From positions 1,798,001 to 1,862,000 of the forward strand of contig NZ_CP035103.1 of NCBI RefSeq assembly GCF_006094695.1: a stretch of 64,000 bases of DNA. Reading direction: 5' to 3'. Every line of letters starts with the position of its first letter. Position 1 is the stretch's first letter. This stretch comes from Kocuria rosea. GTDB taxonomy: Bacteria > Actinomycetota > Actinomycetes > Actinomycetales > Micrococcaceae. A program made the position numbers and the translations under genes. Under the pieces are notes generated by a model. The model was not told the DNA's origin. It did no database searches and worked only from the letters and a program-made list of their open reading frames with translations. Positions 42,004 to 54,379 of this stretch are shown piece after piece.

Positions 42004-45000
42004 CGTCTCGGCTCCCCACCGTGGAGGTAGTGCACCCGCTGGAACCGCCTGGCTGGGCCGGGGATGATGCTGGGGTGAGCGGCACCTCCCAGACCTGACC
42101 GGGGCGCAGAGTTCTCTCCAGGCCTTCGGCGCACACCCGGATGGGTGCGGCCGAACAGGGATGAAGACGCATCGCCATGGTGTGCCGGCTGAGGCTGATG
42201 CTGATCGGCTGGCCCCGGTACCTGAGCTGGAAGGAGGCCGCGCCCAGCCCATCCGGTAGCACCGGGTGCAGCCACAGGGCCTCCTCCCGGATCTCCACGC
42301 CCCCGTAGCAGCGCATCACCATGTCGGCGGTTCCGGCCATGGCCCCGAGGTGAACGCCTTCGCGGGTGGTCCCGCCCTGCGTGTCGGCGAGGTCAGCTTG
42401 CAGGGCTTGTTCGAACAGGGCCCAGGACCGGGCCCGATCGGTGCGGGCCAGCACCCAGCCGTGGGCCAGCCGACTCAGCGTCGAGCCGTGGCTGGTGCGG
42501 GCCAGGTAGTAGCGGATCGTGCGGGGAATGAGCTCCGGGGGCAGGGTGTAGCCCAGGCGGGCGAGAAGGTTCCGCAGTTCCTCGGCGGAGAACAGGTAGA
42601 AGAGCATCAGCACGTCGGCCTGTTTGGAGAGCTTGTAGCGGTTGGTGGAGTCGCCCTCGGCCTGGAGGATGAGGTCCAGCCGGCCGATGTTGCCGTAGCG
42701 GGCGCGGTAAGCCGCCCAGTCGAACTCCTCCAGATCCTCGTAGCCCTCGAACTGGCTGATGACGCCGTCCGCGTGCCAGGGGATGCGCACTCGACGGCTG
42801 ATCTGGTTCCAGCGGTCGATTTCCTGGTGCTGCAGATGCAGCTGGCGCCACAACGGGTCGCAGTCGTGGCCGGCCAGCAAATCGACGATCTCCCCGGCGC
42901 GGGCCAGGACCCAGGCGGCCAAGACGTTGGTGTAGGTGTTGTTGCGCACCCCCTGGCCCGGAGCGTCCGGGTAGCCGTCGTGATATTCGTCCGGGCCCAT
43001 CACCCCCGTGATGTCGAAACGGTCCTCGACGGGGTCGTGGACGGCCAGGCTGCTGACCAGCCGGGCCACCTCGATGATCATCTCCGCGCCGTAGTCGGTG
43101 AGGAAGCCGATGTCGTCGGTGGCCTGGTAGTACTGCCACACGCTGTAGGCCACGGCCAACCCGACGTGGCGCTGCCGATGGGAGTTGTCCGGCATCCACT
43201 GTCCGTTGCGGACGTTGAACAGCGCCGTCGGCGTCTCCTCCCGCCCGTCGCTACCGGACTGCCACGGGAACAGCGCCCCCTCCAGCCCTGCTTGACGGGC
43301 CGCTGCCCGGGCCGCCCCGAGGCGTCGATAACGGTAGAGCAGGAAGGACCGGGTCAGTTCGGGGCGGCGCAGGGTGAGCATGGGGTAGACGAAGAGCTCA
43401 TCCCAGAAAATGTGGCCGCGATATCCCTCGCCGTGCAACCCACGGGCGGGCAGGCCGGCGTCCAGGTCCGGGCCCGTTGCCGCGACCGTCTGCAGCACGT
43501 GGAAGAGGTGCAGGTTCAACGCCAGCTCCTGGGCAGCCCCGGCCTCCAGGTCGATGCCGAAGCGATCCCACAGCTCCGCCCAGGCCGTCCCCTGTTCCGC
43601 CAGCAGCAGAGCGAACCTGGGTGCCTCATCGATCTTCGAGCCCACGTCCAGGGCAGGGGTGGACAGGGCCCGGTCTCGGGAGGTGGCCACGACCGCGGTC
43701 TTCTCCAGCGTCACCGGCTGTCCGGGGCGCAACATCAGCGTGATCTCATGGCCATGGCCATGGCCATGGCGCGTGGCCAGGCGCCGGCCGGTCTGGGCGG
43801 AGCAGGGGAAGACCCGGGTGCGGGCGGCGGTGGCCACGGTGATGCCGGACTGGGTGGTGGTCGCCTGGCAGAGCACCGTTTCTGCGTCCAGCTCCCGGGA
43901 TTCCACCGGACCCCAGTGTTCGTTGGCCAACTCGCGATCGGCGATCACGTTGCGGTTGGACACCGCGCTGTTGACGGTGGACTCGACGATCAGTTCCCCG
44001 GACCAGTCTTCGGCCTCCACTGTGACCTCCAGGGCGGCCACATACGGACGTGCCAGGCTGTGGAGTTGACGCGACGTGACCCGGGTGGTGTGACCGGTGG
44101 CGTCACGGTAGCGGTTGGTGCGGGTCAGCACCCCGTGGCGCAGGTCCAGGACTTGGTGGTGAGCGATCATTTCCGGGCACCCCGGATGCAACAGGGTCCC
44201 CTGGGCCGGGCGCACACTCAGGTACGTCCAGTCGGGGGCGTTGACCAAGTGCTCTGTCTCGACCTGGTGCCCGGCCAGATCGGTGGTGCGGCGGTTGTAG
44301 ACGCCGGCGAAGTAGGTCCCGGGGTAGTGGGTCCCGTCGGCGGTGCTGCCCGGTACCGCCCCGCGGGTGGCCCAGTACCCGTTGCCCAGCGTGCACAGGG
44401 CCTCCCGGGTACCCTCCTGGACCGGATCGAACCGGTCATAGACCAGTCGCCACCCGTCGGCCGCGGCGGTGACCGCCCCGCCGCACCACGGCCCTCGATG
44501 CTCCATCTGCAGACCGTCCTCGGCCAGAGGTACCAGCGGCACCCTCCGGAGGTCCTCCACCACGAGGTGGGCACCGGCTGCCGTCAGCTCATGGGCATTC
44601 CCGGTCCGGTCCACCCCCACCACCTGGCCGAACCCCCCGGCGGCGGCGGCGGTGACCCCGGCGGTGGAGTCTTCAATCACCACGGCCTCGGCCGGTGCTA
44701 CCTCCAGGCGGCGGGCCGCTTCCAGGAAGACGGCCGGATCCGGTTTGCCCGGCATCCCCAGCCGGTGCGCGTCGGTGCCGTCGACGCGCACGGTGAACAG
44801 GTGCCCCACCCGGGCCGCCTCCAGTACCGAGGCACTGTTGCGGCTGGAGGTCACCAGGGCTGTGGGCACGCCCCGGGAGACCAGTGCGCGCAACACCACC
44901 AGGGCATCGGGGAACGCCCTGACTCCCTGCCGGGTCAGCTCCGCGGCGAAGAGCTCCTGCTTGCGGGCGGCCAGCCCATGGACGGTGAGCATCTGCGCAC

Positions 45001-45286
45001 CGTCACCGGGCCCGCCCTCGGGTACGCTGAGCCCGCGGGCGGCCAAGAACGTGCGCACCCCGTCCCGGCGGGGGCGCCCGTCGAGGTAGGCCCGGTAGTC
45101 TGTGTCCGCGTCGAAGAGTTCCTGCACTGTGGGGGACAGGGCGGGGAGGATCTCGTCGAAGAGGGCCTTCCAGGCCCGGGCGTGCACCCCGGCGGTGTCC
45201 GTGACGACCCCATCCATGTCGAAGATGACCGCACGATACCCCTGGTCCGTGCTCGCCAGGGCCGGCACCAGGTGCTCCAGGCGCAT
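41996..45286 (-). CDS. Fused HAD beta-phosphoglucomutase and GH65 disaccharide phosphorylase
   Basis: A 1096-residue two-enzyme protein. Residues 1-270 are a HAD phosphatase/mutase domain with AVIFDMDGVVTDTAGVHARA, a PTALVTSSRNSASV motif and VVIEDSTAGVTAAAAGGFG, as in beta-phosphoglucomutase. Residues 285-1075 are glycoside hydrolase family 65, with the catalytic Glu in DITGVMGPDEYHDGYPDAPG and the phosphate region TSHGSTLSRLAHGWV. GH65 enzymes split alpha-linked disaccharides (trehalose, kojibiose, maltose) with phosphate to beta-glucose 1-phosphate, which the mutase turns into glucose 6-phosphate; the fusion would channel this. The start overlaps the phosphoketolase stop by one base (TGATG). 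Confidence 0.92.
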
Positions 45287-47769
45287 CAGCAGCACCCCTG
45301 TCCGCTTGGGTCGCCGGCGCTGGCCGGGGCGTAGGGCCAGCGCCAGGCGCTGATCCTCGGGTCGTCCTCTCCGTGGGCCCGGGTGTAGGCGCGGGCCCGC
45401 AACCGTCCTTCGAGCATGCGCTGCCGCAGCGGGGCGGCTGCCTCGGCTAGGCCGGGAACCCGGTCGATGACGTCGATGACCAGGTGGAACCGGTCCAGGT
45501 CGTTGAGCATGACCACATCGAAAGGGGTGGTCGTCGTGCCCTCCTCCTGGAAGCCGCGTACGTGGAAGTTGCCGTGGTTGGTCCGGCGGTAGGTCAGCCG
45601 GTGGATCAGGGACGGGTAGCCGTGGTAGGCGAAGACCACCGGACGGCTGGTGGTGAAGATTGCGTCGAACTCTGCCTCCTGCAGCCCGTGCGGGTGCTGG
45701 CTGGCCGGTTGCAGGCGCATCAGGTCCACCACATTGACCACACGCACGACCAAGTCTGGCAAATGCTGGCGCAGCAGATCCACAGCCGCGAGGACCTCCA
45801 GGGTCGGGACGTCCCCGGCGCAGGCCATCACCACATCGGGCAGCACCGGGGCGCTGTCCGGCTGGTTGCCTGCGGATGGGGCGGTGCCGGGAGAGGTTGG
45901 TGCTTCGTTGCCGGCCCATTCCCAGATGCCCACACCGCGGCGGCAGTGCAATGCCGCCTCCTCCATGGACAGATAGGACAGGGCCGGTTGCTTGCCGGCG
46001 ACGATGAGGTTGATGTAGTCGCGGCTGCTCAGGCAATGGTCGGCCACCGACAGCAGTGTGTTGGCGTCCGGGGGCAGGTAGACGCGCACGATCTCGGCTT
46101 TCTTGTTGACCAGGTGATCGATGAAGCCGGGGTCCTGGTGGGAGAAGCCGTTGTGGTCCTGACGCCACACGTGAGAGGTCAGCAGGTAGTTCAGCGAGGC
46201 GATCGGCTGGCGCCATGGGATCTCCGCGGCGACCTTCAACCACTTGGCGTGCTGGTTCACCATGGAGTCCACGATGTGGATGAACGCCTCGTAGCAGGAG
46301 AACAGCCCGTGCCGGCCGGTGAGTAGATATCCCTCCAGCCAGCCTTGGCACAGGTGCTCGGATAGCACCTCCATCACCCTGCCGGAGCGAGCCAGCCCCT
46401 CGTCGGTGGGCAGCATCTGCGCCTGCCAGACCCGGTCGGTGACCTCGAAGACCGCGTTGAGCCGGTTACTGGCCGTCTCGTCGGGTCCCATCAGGCGGAA
46501 GGTGCGCGGGTTGTCCCGGATCACGTCCCGCAACCAGGTGCCCAGCACCCGGGTGGCCTCGTGAACCGTCGTGCCCGGGGACGGGACATCGACGGCGTAG
46601 TCCCGGAAATCTGGCAGCCGCAGGGGCTGCAGCACGGCGCCCCCGTTGGTGACCGGGTTCGCGCTCATCCGGTGGGTGCCTTCCGGGGCCAGCTGGACCA
46701 GCTGAGGGACCAGAGCACCGTCGGCGTCGAAGAGTTCCTCGGGCCGGTAGGAGCGCAGCCACTCCTCCAGCTGGCGCAGGTGCTGCGGGTGCTCCCGCAG
46801 ACCCGACAGGGGCACCTGGTGGGAGCGCCAGGTGTTCTCGGTGGGCAACCCGTCCACCTCCGCGGGCCCGGTCCATCCCTTGGGGGTGCGCAGCACGATC
46901 AAAGGCCACCGCGGGCGCTCCGTTACGGTGCCCTCCCGGGCCTGGTCCTGAATGCGACGGATGTCCTCGAGCACCTCGTCGAGCACGGCCGCGAACCGTT
47001 GATGCACCTGTACCGGATCGCTCCCACTGACCAGATACGGTTCGTGCCCGTATCCGCGCAACAGGCTCATCAGTTCCTCCTCGGGAATCCGGGCCAGCAC
47101 GGTCGGGTTGGCGATCTTGTAGCCGTTCAGGTGCAGGATCGGCAGGACGGCTCCGTCGTGGACGGGGTCGAGGAATTTGTTGGAGTGCCAGCTGGCCGCC
47201 AGTGGCCCGGTCTCGGCTTCCCCATCGCCGATGACGCAGGCCACCAGCAGGTCGGGGTTGTCGAAGGCCGCCCCGTAGGCGTGCATCAGCGAGTAGCCCA
47301 GTTCCCCGCCTTCGTGGATGGATCCGGGGGTCTCCGGGGCCACGTGGCTGGGGATCCCGCCAGGGAAAGAGAACTGGCGGAACAGACGCCGTAGCCCGTC
47401 GGCGTCCCGGCCGATGTCCGGGTAGACCTCGCTGTAGGTCCCGTCCAGGTACGCGCAGGCCACCAGCCCCGGGCCGCCGTGGCCTGGTCCGGTCACGTAC
47501 ATCGCGCTCAGGGCTCGGGCCTTGATCACCCGGTTCAGGTGCGCGTAGATCAGATTCAGCCCAGGGGTGGTGCCCCAATGGCCCAGCAGCCGGGGTTTGA
47601 TGTGCTCTAGGGACAGTGGCTCCTTGAGCAGTGGGTTGTCCAGAAGGTAGATCTGCCCCACCGACAGGTAGTTGGCCGCCCGCCACCATGCGTCCAGCTG
47701 GTTCAGTTCCTCCTCGCTCAGTGGTGCCTGTGCCAGCGGGGGAGGGAGCGTCGTCTTGGGAGTCGTCAT
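45286..47769 (-). CDS. xfp: Phosphoketolase (xylulose-5-P/fructose-6-P)
   Basis: An 827-residue thiamine-diphosphate enzyme of full family length. It contains [20 protein letters not shown], the [20 protein letters not shown] motif, the diphosphate-binding [20 protein letters not shown] with [12 protein letters not shown], and the C-terminal [20 protein letters not shown]. It splits xylulose 5-phosphate (and often fructose 6-phosphate) to acetyl phosphate plus a sugar phosphate without ATP use. The ATG at 47769 follows GAGGAAGA. It lies 62 bases after the copper ATPase on the same strand and overlaps the GH65 gene. Confidence 0.96.
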   Translation of the reverse strand: MTTPKTTLPPPLAQAPLSEEELNQLDAWWRAANYLSVGQIYLLDNPLLKEPLSLEHIKPRLLGHWGTTPGLNLIYAHLNRVIKARALSAMYVTGPGHGGPGLVACAYLDGTYSEVYPDIGRDADGLRRLFRQFSFPGGIPSHVAPETPGSIHEGGELGYSLMHAYGAAFDNPDLLVACVIGDGEAETGPLAASWHSNKFLDPVHDGAVLPILHLNGYKIANPTVLARIPEEELMSLLRGYGHEPYLVSGSDPVQVHQRFAAVLDEVLEDIRRIQDQAREGTVTERPRWPLIVLRTPKGWTGPAEVDGLPTENTWRSHQVPLSGLREHPQHLRQLEEWLRSYRPEELFDADGALVPQLVQLAPEGTHRMSANPVTNGGAVLQPLRLPDFRDYAVDVPSPGTTVHEATRVLGTWLRDVIRDNPRTFRLMGPDETASNRLNAVFEVTDRVWQAQMLPTDEGLARSGRVMEVLSEHLCQGWLEGYLLTGRHGLFSCYEAFIHIVDSMVNQHAKWLKVAAEIPWRQPIASLNYLLTSHVWRQDHNGFSHQDPGFIDHLVNKKAEIVRVYLPPDANTLLSVADHCLSSRDYINLIVAGKQPALSYLSMEEAALHCRRGVGIWEWAGNEAPTSPGTAPSAGNQPDSAPVLPDVVMACAGDVPTLEVLAAVDLLRQHLPDLVVRVVNVVDLMRLQPASQHPHGLQEAEFDAIFTTSRPVVFAYHGYPSLIHRLTYRRTNHGNFHVRGFQEEGTTTTPFDVVMLNDLDRFHLVIDVIDRVPGLAEAAAPLRQRMLEGRLRARAYTRAHGEDDPRISAWRWPYAPASAGDPSGQGCC

Positions 47770-47831
47770 CAGGTTCTTCCTCTTCATCTCGCACGAACAG
47801 TGCATGGTCATCGCCAGGCGTTGGAGCTGTC

Positions 47832-50276
47832 CTACCGGCTTCCCGCGGGGGCCAGGTCTGGTTGGACCCGGGCTGCCGACGTCGACTCCGGCGGTTCCGG
47901 CAACCGCAGCCGCTTCAACAGCAAGGCATTCACCGCCACGATGACGCTGGAGCCCGACATCGAGATCGCCGCGATCTCCGGGCTGAGCATGATGCCGTAG
48001 GCCGGGTAGAAGACCCCGGCGGCGATCGGCAGGGCGACCACGTTGTAGCCGATGGCCCAGGTGAGGTTCTGGCGCATTTTGCGCACGGTGCCAGCGCCGA
48101 TCCGCAGGGCGATCGGCACGTCCAACGGATCGGAGCGCATCAGCACCACGTCGGCGGTTTCAATGGCCACGTCGGTGCCGGCGCCGATGGCGATGCCCAG
48201 GTCGGCCTTGGCTAGGGCTGGGGCGTCATTGACCCCGTCGCCGACCATGGCGACCCGTTTGCCCTCCGCCTGCAGTTCCGCCACTTTGGCGGATTTGTCC
48301 TCGGGTAGGACTTCGGCGATGACAGTGTCGATGCCCAGTTGGGCGGCGATCCGCTTGGCGGTCGCCTCGTTGTCACCGGTCAGCATGACGACTTCGATCC
48401 CTGCCTCGTGCATCGCGGCCACCGCGGGAGCGGCGGTCTCCCGGGCGGCATCAGCCAGGGCGATCACCCCAGCGGCCGCTCCGTCCACGGCCACCAGCAC
48501 CGCGGTGCGCCCGGTCGAGGCCAGGGCCTCGCGCTGTCCGGCCACCGGGGTGATGTCGACGCTCTCGGCCACCATCAGTTTGCGGTTACCCACGAAAACC
48601 TGCCGCCCGTTCACGGTGGCCCCGGCGCCGTGGCCCGGGACGTTGCGGAAATTGCTGGCAGTCAGGGCCGGGACGCCGCGGTCCTCGGCGTAGTTCACGA
48701 CCGCGGCAGCTAACGGGTGCTCGGATTCGCGTTCGACGGCCGCCACGAGGCCCAGGAGTTCGTCCTCGCCGATCCCGTGGGTGATGAAGTCTGTGACCTC
48801 CGGCTCGCCCTTGGTCAGGGTCCCGGTCTTGTCGATCACGACCGTGTCGATCCGTGCGGCCGTTTCCAAGGCCGTGGCGTTTTTGAACAGCACGCCTCGT
48901 TTGGCGCCCAAACCCGTTCCCACCATGATCGCGGTGGGGGTGGCCAGACCCAGGGCATCGGGGCAGGTGATGACCACCACGGTGATGGCAAACAGGATTG
49001 CTTGGGCAATGCTCGCCCCGGCCAGCCACCAGACAAGAAAGGTGCCGGATCCGCCGATCAGCGCCACGAACACCAGCCAGAACGCGGCCCGATCCGCCAG
49101 ACGTTGACCGGGTGCCTTGGAGTTCTGGGCTTCCTGGACCAGCGCCACGATCTGCGCCAGGGCGGTGTCCGCTCCGACCTTCGTCGCCCGCACCCGTAAG
49201 GTCCCGGTGGTGTTCACCGAGGCCCCGATGACCTCGGAGCCAGTGGACTTGGCCACCGGCAGGCTTTCGCCGGTGACCATGGATTCGTCGATCTCGGACT
49301 CGCCGTCCTCGACCACACCGTCGGTGGGGACCTTCGACCCGGGGCGTACCAGCATCAGATCCCCGGGCATGACCTCGGCGGTGGGGATTTCCACGGTATT
49401 CCCGTCACGGATCACCAGCGCCTTGGAGGGTGCCAGCTCCAGGAGGGTGCGGACCGCGTCGTTGGCCCCGCCACGGGCCCGCATCTCCACCCAGTGCCCC
49501 AGCAACACGAAGGTGGCCAGCACGGTGGCGGCCTCGTAGAACACTTCGCCGCCACCGGTCAATGTCACGATCAGGCTGTAGACCCAGCCGGCGCTGACCC
49601 CCACGGCCACCAAGACCATCATGTCCAGGGTGCGGGCCTTTAGCGCCCGGTAGGCGCCGTCGAAAAAGATCCAGGCCGAATAGAAAATCACCGGCAGGGA
49701 GAGGATTAGCGCAAGGACGTCATCGCGTAAACCGAACGGGGCCGGGACCGTGAACCCCAATACCTCCCGCCCGATCGGGGACCACAACGTGATCGGCACC
49801 GACAGCAGGGCGGCCACCAGGAACCGATTGCGCATGTCACGGATCATGGCTTCCATCGACATGCCACCGCCGCCATGGCCCATGACTTCCTGGGCGTCAC
49901 GAACAACGTGCTGCCCGTGCCCGGCGGGGGCGTCCTCGCCATGGTCCGTGGGGTTCAGCCCCGATCCGGGCCGGTCACCGGTGACCCGGTGACCGGCCCG
50001 TCCAGCGACGGTTCCGTCCTCCTCAAGCGGGTCGCACACGTGCTCGGGCACCGACTGGCCCGCGCAGTGGTAACCGCACTCCCGCACCCACCAGGTCAGA
50101 TCCTTGATCGAGGTCAGACCGGGATCGTAGGTGACATTGGCCGTCTGGGAGACAGGATTCGCCTCCACTCGCAGCACCCCCGGCCGGCGCGACAACGCGG
50201 CTTCAGCAACGGCCTTCGACGAGGCCCAGTGCACACCTTGCACCTCCATGACGGCCGTGGTCTCGTGATCGCTCAT
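47832..50276 (-). CDS. P1B-type copper ATPase with CPD motif (CopB-like)
   Basis: An 814-residue heavy-metal ATPase. The N-terminal HMA-like fold (residues 9-72) lacks its CxxC: the site reads [11 protein letters not shown] His/Met-rich linker follows ([29 protein letters not shown]). Core motifs are present: [43 protein letters not shown]. The metal site in the membrane reads [13 protein letters not shown], so the usual CPC or CPH is CPD; the codon is clearly GAT. The last helices carry YNVVALPI and [15 protein letters not shown], as in CopA/CopB. It probably moves copper outward, but the changed ligand makes ion and oxidation state uncertain. Confidence 0.9.
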   Translation of the reverse strand: MSDHETTAVMEVQGVHWASSKAVAEAALSRRPGVLRVEANPVSQTANVTYDPGLTSIKDLTWWVRECGYHCAGQSVPEHVCDPLEEDGTVAGRAGHRVTGDRPGSGLNPTDHGEDAPAGHGQHVVRDAQEVMGHGGGGMSMEAMIRDMRNRFLVAALLSVPITLWSPIGREVLGFTVPAPFGLRDDVLALILSLPVIFYSAWIFFDGAYRALKARTLDMMVLVAVGVSAGWVYSLIVTLTGGGEVFYEAATVLATFVLLGHWVEMRARGGANDAVRTLLELAPSKALVIRDGNTVEIPTAEVMPGDLMLVRPGSKVPTDGVVEDGESEIDESMVTGESLPVAKSTGSEVIGASVNTTGTLRVRATKVGADTALAQIVALVQEAQNSKAPGQRLADRAAFWLVFVALIGGSGTFLVWWLAGASIAQAILFAITVVVITCPDALGLATPTAIMVGTGLGAKRGVLFKNATALETAARIDTVVIDKTGTLTKGEPEVTDFITHGIGEDELLGLVAAVERESEHPLAAAVVNYAEDRGVPALTASNFRNVPGHGAGATVNGRQVFVGNRKLMVAESVDITPVAGQREALASTGRTAVLVAVDGAAAGVIALADAARETAAPAVAAMHEAGIEVVMLTGDNEATAKRIAAQLGIDTVIAEVLPEDKSAKVAELQAEGKRVAMVGDGVNDAPALAKADLGIAIGAGTDVAIETADVVLMRSDPLDVPIALRIGAGTVRKMRQNLTWAIGYNVVALPIAAGVFYPAYGIMLSPEIAAISMSGSSVIVAVNALLLKRLRLPEPPESTSAARVQPDLAPAGSR

Positions 50277-50453
50277 GCTGTCCTCTTTTCTCATCAAACG
50301 AATCTCTGCGGAGTGTTTGCGAATCCCCATGCCCGTGGGCGGCCTCTCAAGACGGTCCACGCCAAAGCAGTCAAGCTGTGCCTTGGTTCGATCGCTCGGG
50401 CCAGGCGGCTCCGGAAGGCTCTGGCCGGTTCGACCCTCATCAGTAGTTCTTCT

Positions 50454-50732
50454 TCAGCCACGGACCAGCCGAGCGATAGCGTCCACTGCTTCCTGGAGCT
50501 TGGCCTCCTGCGCGGGGCCGCCGGCGTCGGCAGCTTGGATGAGACAGCGGCTCATGTGATCCTTCAGCAAGACCAGCGCCACCTCGTGCAGGGCCCCGGA
50601 CACCGCAGCGACCTGGGTGAGGACATCGATGCAGTACCGGTCCTGCTCGACCATCCGGGTGATGCCACGGACCTGTCCCTCGATGCGGTTCAGGCGCCGC
50701 ACCACAGCTGCCATGTCGATGGTGGGTTCCAT
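50454..50732 (-). CDS. csoR: CsoR-type copper-sensing repressor
   Basis: A 92-residue all-helical repressor. It begins AAVVRRLNRIEGQVRGITRM, the CsoR/RcnR signature, and has the Cu(I) ligands in the C-H-C pattern: Cys in DRYCIDVL, His and Cys in LLKDHMSRCL. The later helix ends AIARLVRG. Copper binding releases CsoR from DNA and allows efflux genes to be expressed. The ATG at 50732 is preferred to the upstream start at 50762. It lies 66 bases after the copper ATPase gene and before the second ATPase, inside the operon whose promoter region has the palindrome at 54002-54022, giving autoregulation. Confidence 0.95.
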   Translation of the reverse strand: MEPTIDMAAVVRRLNRIEGQVRGITRMVEQDRYCIDVLTQVAAVSGALHEVALVLLKDHMSRCLIQAADAGGPAQEAKLQEAVDAIARLVRG

Positions 50733-50798
50733 AGCGACTCCTGGTGGTCCTACGGATTGCACCCGTGCTCCTTTCAGGGCTACGGGCGCAGCCTCCGT

Positions 50799-53700
50799 TC
50801 ATTGGGTGCTGATGTATCTGGCCGGGGCGTCCTGGAAGGACTGGGCGCAGCGGGTCGAGCAGAAGTGGTAAGTGCGGCCCTCGTGCTCGACGCTGGTGGC
50901 CGCGGTGGCCGGGTCGATGTTCATTCCGCAGACCGGGTCGACGACCGTTGTGGTGTTCTCGGGCATGGCTTCCTCCCTTGGGGGTGTTCCGGGTTTTGTG
51001 GTGTCCTCGCGCCCGATTTCCACCACCGGGTCGGTGGTGGCGGGGGTGTGGGCGAGGTCGGGAACGGGGCGAGGGGTGAAGGCGCGCAGCCGGTTGGCGT
51101 TGGCCACCACCGACAGGGAGGACAGGGCCATCGCAGCCGCGGCGATCATCGGGCTCAGCGTCCAGCCCAGGGACGGGTACAGCACACCGGCGGCGATGGG
51201 GATGCCGACGCCGTTGTAGACGAACGCGAAGACGAGGTTCTGGCGGATGTTGCGCATGGTGGCCCGGGACAGGTCCACGGCGGTGACCACCCCGGACAGC
51301 GCCCCGGAGATCAAGGTGATGTCGGAGGCCTCGATGGCCACGTCGGTGCCGGTGCCGATGGCCGAGCCCACATCGGCCTGGGCCAGGGCGGGGGCGTCGT
51401 TGATGCCGTCCCCGACCATCCCCACTACGCGCCCTTCGTCTTGCAGGCGTTTGACCTCACTGGCCTTGTGTTCGGGCAGCACCTCGGCCACCACCCGGTC
51501 GATGCCGACCTGGCGGGCGATGGCCGCGGCGGTGGCCCGGTTGTCCCCGGTCATCATCACCACCTCGATGCCGCGGTCGCGCAGCGCGGCCACAGCACCC
51601 ACGGAACCCTCCTTGAGGGTGTCGGCCACCCCGATCACCCCGGCCGGGTGCCCGTCGACGGCGGCCAGCATCGGGCTCTTCCCGTCCGCGGCCAGTTCCT
51701 GGGCGGGGGCGGTGAGCACCTCGGCGTCGATGCCTGCCCCGGTGAGCAGACGCCGGTTGCCCACCAGCACCTCCCGCCCGCCCACCAGGGCGCGGACCCC
51801 CTGGCCGGTGACGGAGTCGAAAGCGGTGGCCTCGGGCACGGTCACTCCGCGCTCCTGCGCCCCGGCGACGATAGCGGTGGCCAGAGGGTGCTCCGAGAAG
51901 CGTTCCACCGCCGCCACCAGAGCCAGCACCTCGGCGTCGGTGAAGCCCGGGGCGGGCAGCACATCGGTCAGGGCGGGAGTCCCCTTGGTGATCGTGCCGG
52001 TCTTGTCCAGCACGATGGTGTCCAGCTTGTGGGCCGTCTCCAGGGCCTCGGCCGAGCGGATGAGGATCCCGGCGGTGGCCCCCTTGCCGGTGCCCACGGT
52101 GATCGACAAAGGAGTGGCCAACCCCAGGGCGCACGGGCAGGCGATGATCAGCACCGACACCGCGGCCACCAGGGCGAAGACCACCGCAGGCGGGGGACCG
52201 ACCAGCGCCCAGACCACAAAGGACCACAGGGCGATGAGGATCACCGCGGGCACGAAGTAGCTGGAGACCTGATCAGCCAGCCGCTGGATCGGCGCCCTGG
52301 AGCCCTGGGCCTGCCGGACCAGGGAGATGATCTGGGCCAGCATGGTGTCCGAGCCGACCTTGGTGGCGGTGTAGCGGAAAGAACCGGTCTGGTTGATGGT
52401 CGCGCCGATCACGGTGTCCCCGGCGGTCTTGGTCACCGGGATGGGTTCACCGGTGACCATCGACTCGTCCACCGCCGAGGTGCCCTCCAGCACCTGCCCG
52501 TCCACGGGCAGCTTCTCCCCGGGGCGCACCACGACTACGTCGCCGACGACGACCTCTCCCAAGGGGATCTCCCGCTCCTGCCCGTCGCGCACCACCCGGG
52601 CGGTGTGCGGTTGGAGCCCGATCAGGGTGCGGATGGCCTCCCCGGTCCCGGCCTTGGCCTTGGTCTCCAGCAGGCGCCCGAGCAGGATCAAGGTGATGAT
52701 CACCCCGACCGCCTCGTAGTAGACGTACCGGGCCTCGGCCGGCACGAGGCCGGGGGCGATGGTCACGACCAGGCTGTAGCCGTAGGCGGCGATCGTTCCC
52801 AAGGTGATCAACGAGTTCATGTCCGCGGTACGGTGGGATAGCGCCAACCACCCGGTCTTGTGGATGGGCCAACCGGTGTAGAGCATCACCGGGGTGATCA
52901 GCGCCAACTGCAACCACGGATTCATCAGCACCGGCGGCACCCAGGCCATGCCGAACAGCTCCATGGCCATCACCGCCACGACCACCGGAAAACTCAGTAC
53001 GGCCCCGGCGATCACCCGGCGGCGCAGATCGGCGATCTCCGCCGCCCGCTCCTTCGCCTCGGTGTCCTCCGGCTCCTCCACCGGGCCGTGCCCGTGCGGG
53101 GGCTCCTGCTCCGGCAGTGGGGTCGTAGAGGTTCGGGTGTCCTCCTGGACCACGACATGGTCGTGGGAGTGCTCGCCGGCCCCGTCAGTGGAGCCTCCGA
53201 CGTCGGCCGAATCCTCGAGGGCCTCGAGGGTGCCGTGCAGCATGTTCATCCCGCAGCTGACCTCGTGGCGCCCGGCCGGTAGCCCGGGGATCTCGACCAC
53301 GGTGCTGCCGAAGGCCGGGACCGCGGTGTCCACCCCGGCATCGGGCACCACGAACCGCTCCGAGCAGGCGCTGTCCTCCTGCCGTAGCAGCTCCAGCCGC
53401 AGTGGCACCCCGGCTGCCACGCGCAGCAGCTGCGGGTGGTAGCCCCCGCGGATGGTCAGCTGCGCGGTCTGCGCACCGTGGTCCATCCGGGCGTGGGTCA
53501 CCTCGGCCACGGCGGTGCGCGTCGGCCCTGTGGAGGCGGCGTCGCCGTGGGTGGCCGTGCCCGCGGCGTGAGCCGGTGCCGCCGAAATCGGGGCCGGCGA
53601 GGCGCTGTCGTGCTCGTCGACGACGCGGAGGCGGCCGTGCAGCATGTTCATCCCGCACGCGAAGCCGTACTCGCCCGGCTCGGTGGGGGTGAACTCCACG

Positions 53701-53996
53701 GCCGTGCGCGCATAGGCGGGCAACGGCTGGTTGATCTGGAAATCCGGGATGACCACCCGGGAGGAGCAGTCCCCGGTCTCCTGCCGGTCGAAGACCAGCC
53801 GGACAGGCACTCCGGGAGCCACCTGGATCAGGTCCGGGCTGTACCCGCCCTTGACCGTCACCGTGATCGTCTGCACCCCGGCCTCCAGCTCGGCCCGGCG
53901 AGTTTTCTTCGGACCGAAGAAGAACCAGAGCAACACGGCACTAACGACCACCGCCACAACCACCAACACCCAGCCCTGAATACTCACGGCCCTCAC
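50799..53996 (-). CDS. copA: Copper P1B-ATPase with two N-terminal cupredoxin domains and C-terminal YHS
   Basis: A 1065-residue protein with an unusual architecture. An N-terminal helix (residues 8-27) anchors two tandem cupredoxin-like domains (about 43-126 and 178-257). Each carries CGMNMLHG (Cys114/Met118/His120 and Cys248/Met252/His254) as candidate copper ligands, plus a second Cys in GDCSSR and SACSER. A His-rich linker (HSHDH, HGHG) leads into the ATPase core with TGEP, the CPC metal site ([13 protein letters not shown]), [31 protein letters not shown] and C-terminal YNGVGIPI. The end is a YHS domain ([32 protein letters not shown]). No classical CxxC HMA domain is present. The cupredoxins lie outside the membrane if the first helix is a normal anchor. 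Confidence 0.93.
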   Translation of the reverse strand: MRAVSIQGWVLVVVAVVVSAVLLWFFFGPKKTRRAELEAGVQTITVTVKGGYSPDLIQVAPGVPVRLVFDRQETGDCSSRVVIPDFQINQPLPAYARTAVEFTPTEPGEYGFACGMNMLHGRLRVVDEHDSASPAPISAAPAHAAGTATHGDAASTGPTRTAVAEVTHARMDHGAQTAQLTIRGGYHPQLLRVAAGVPLRLELLRQEDSACSERFVVPDAGVDTAVPAFGSTVVEIPGLPAGRHEVSCGMNMLHGTLEALEDSADVGGSTDGAGEHSHDHVVVQEDTRTSTTPLPEQEPPHGHGPVEEPEDTEAKERAAEIADLRRRVIAGAVLSFPVVVAVMAMELFGMAWVPPVLMNPWLQLALITPVMLYTGWPIHKTGWLALSHRTADMNSLITLGTIAAYGYSLVVTIAPGLVPAEARYVYYEAVGVIITLILLGRLLETKAKAGTGEAIRTLIGLQPHTARVVRDGQEREIPLGEVVVGDVVVVRPGEKLPVDGQVLEGTSAVDESMVTGEPIPVTKTAGDTVIGATINQTGSFRYTATKVGSDTMLAQIISLVRQAQGSRAPIQRLADQVSSYFVPAVILIALWSFVVWALVGPPPAVVFALVAAVSVLIIACPCALGLATPLSITVGTGKGATAGILIRSAEALETAHKLDTIVLDKTGTITKGTPALTDVLPAPGFTDAEVLALVAAVERFSEHPLATAIVAGAQERGVTVPEATAFDSVTGQGVRALVGGREVLVGNRRLLTGAGIDAEVLTAPAQELAADGKSPMLAAVDGHPAGVIGVADTLKEGSVGAVAALRDRGIEVVMMTGDNRATAAAIARQVGIDRVVAEVLPEHKASEVKRLQDEGRVVGMVGDGINDAPALAQADVGSAIGTGTDVAIEASDITLISGALSGVVTAVDLSRATMRNIRQNLVFAFVYNGVGIPIAAGVLYPSLGWTLSPMIAAAAMALSSLSVVANANRLRAFTPRPVPDLAHTPATTDPVVEIGREDTTKPGTPPREEAMPENTTTVVDPVCGMNIDPATAATSVEHEGRTYHFCSTRCAQSFQDAPARYISTQ

Positions 53997-54001
53997 CTCT
54001 T

Positions 54002-54022
54002 CTATACCCTCCTAGGGTATAG
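54002..54022. promoter_or_regulatory. CsoR-type operator upstream of the copper ATPase operon
   Basis: Perfect inverted repeat with arms CTATACCCT and AGGGTATAG, spacer CCT, six bases before the copA ATG on the minus strand. It shares TATACCC-N5-GGGTATA with the site at 30992-31018. Confidence 0.75.
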
Positions 54023-54066
54023 GGTCAGCCTAGGTCACGGGAAAGCGATAAGGGAGCAGGTAACGA

Positions 54067-54082
54067 TGAAGATTTCATGAAG
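54067..54082 (-). promoter_or_regulatory. 11-bp-period direct-repeat box 8
   Basis: Plus strand TGAAGATTTCATGAAG, 71 bases upstream of the copA start and 45 bases beyond the CsoR-type palindrome, so the ATPase operon may answer to both CsoR and a response regulator. Its orientation relative to the gene is opposite to boxes 3 and 6. Confidence 0.55.
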
Positions 54083-54379
54083 TCTTTCCCGTAGTGGATC
54101 GAGAGACTGCTGTCCCGAAGGCCTGCTTCAAGACAGTCACATCGTGCCGGGGGAGGGGCGCTGGCCAGGCGGAGCAGGCCTGGGGGAGTGCACCGAGCCT
54201 GCTCCTTCTCCCTGAAACCTTCCGACCTTCGAGGGTTCCCCGGAAGGGTGGAAGGCCTGCTGCCAGTGCTGTGAGGGATGCGTAGCCGATCCGTCTTGGA
54301 CCGGTGTACTCGGAAGGTAGAGCACGGTGTGACCGATATGCGTTCGATATTCGAGGGCGTAGAGGTTCCGGTGGGTCAC

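Noticed and set aside
42266..45334. 1022-residue plus-strand ORF opposite the GH65 fusion
   Set aside because: Antisense shadow with biased composition and no recognisable domain.
49875..52841. 988-residue plus-strand ORF opposite the copper ATPases
   Set aside because: Antisense shadow; the minus strand carries all P1B-ATPase motifs in frame.
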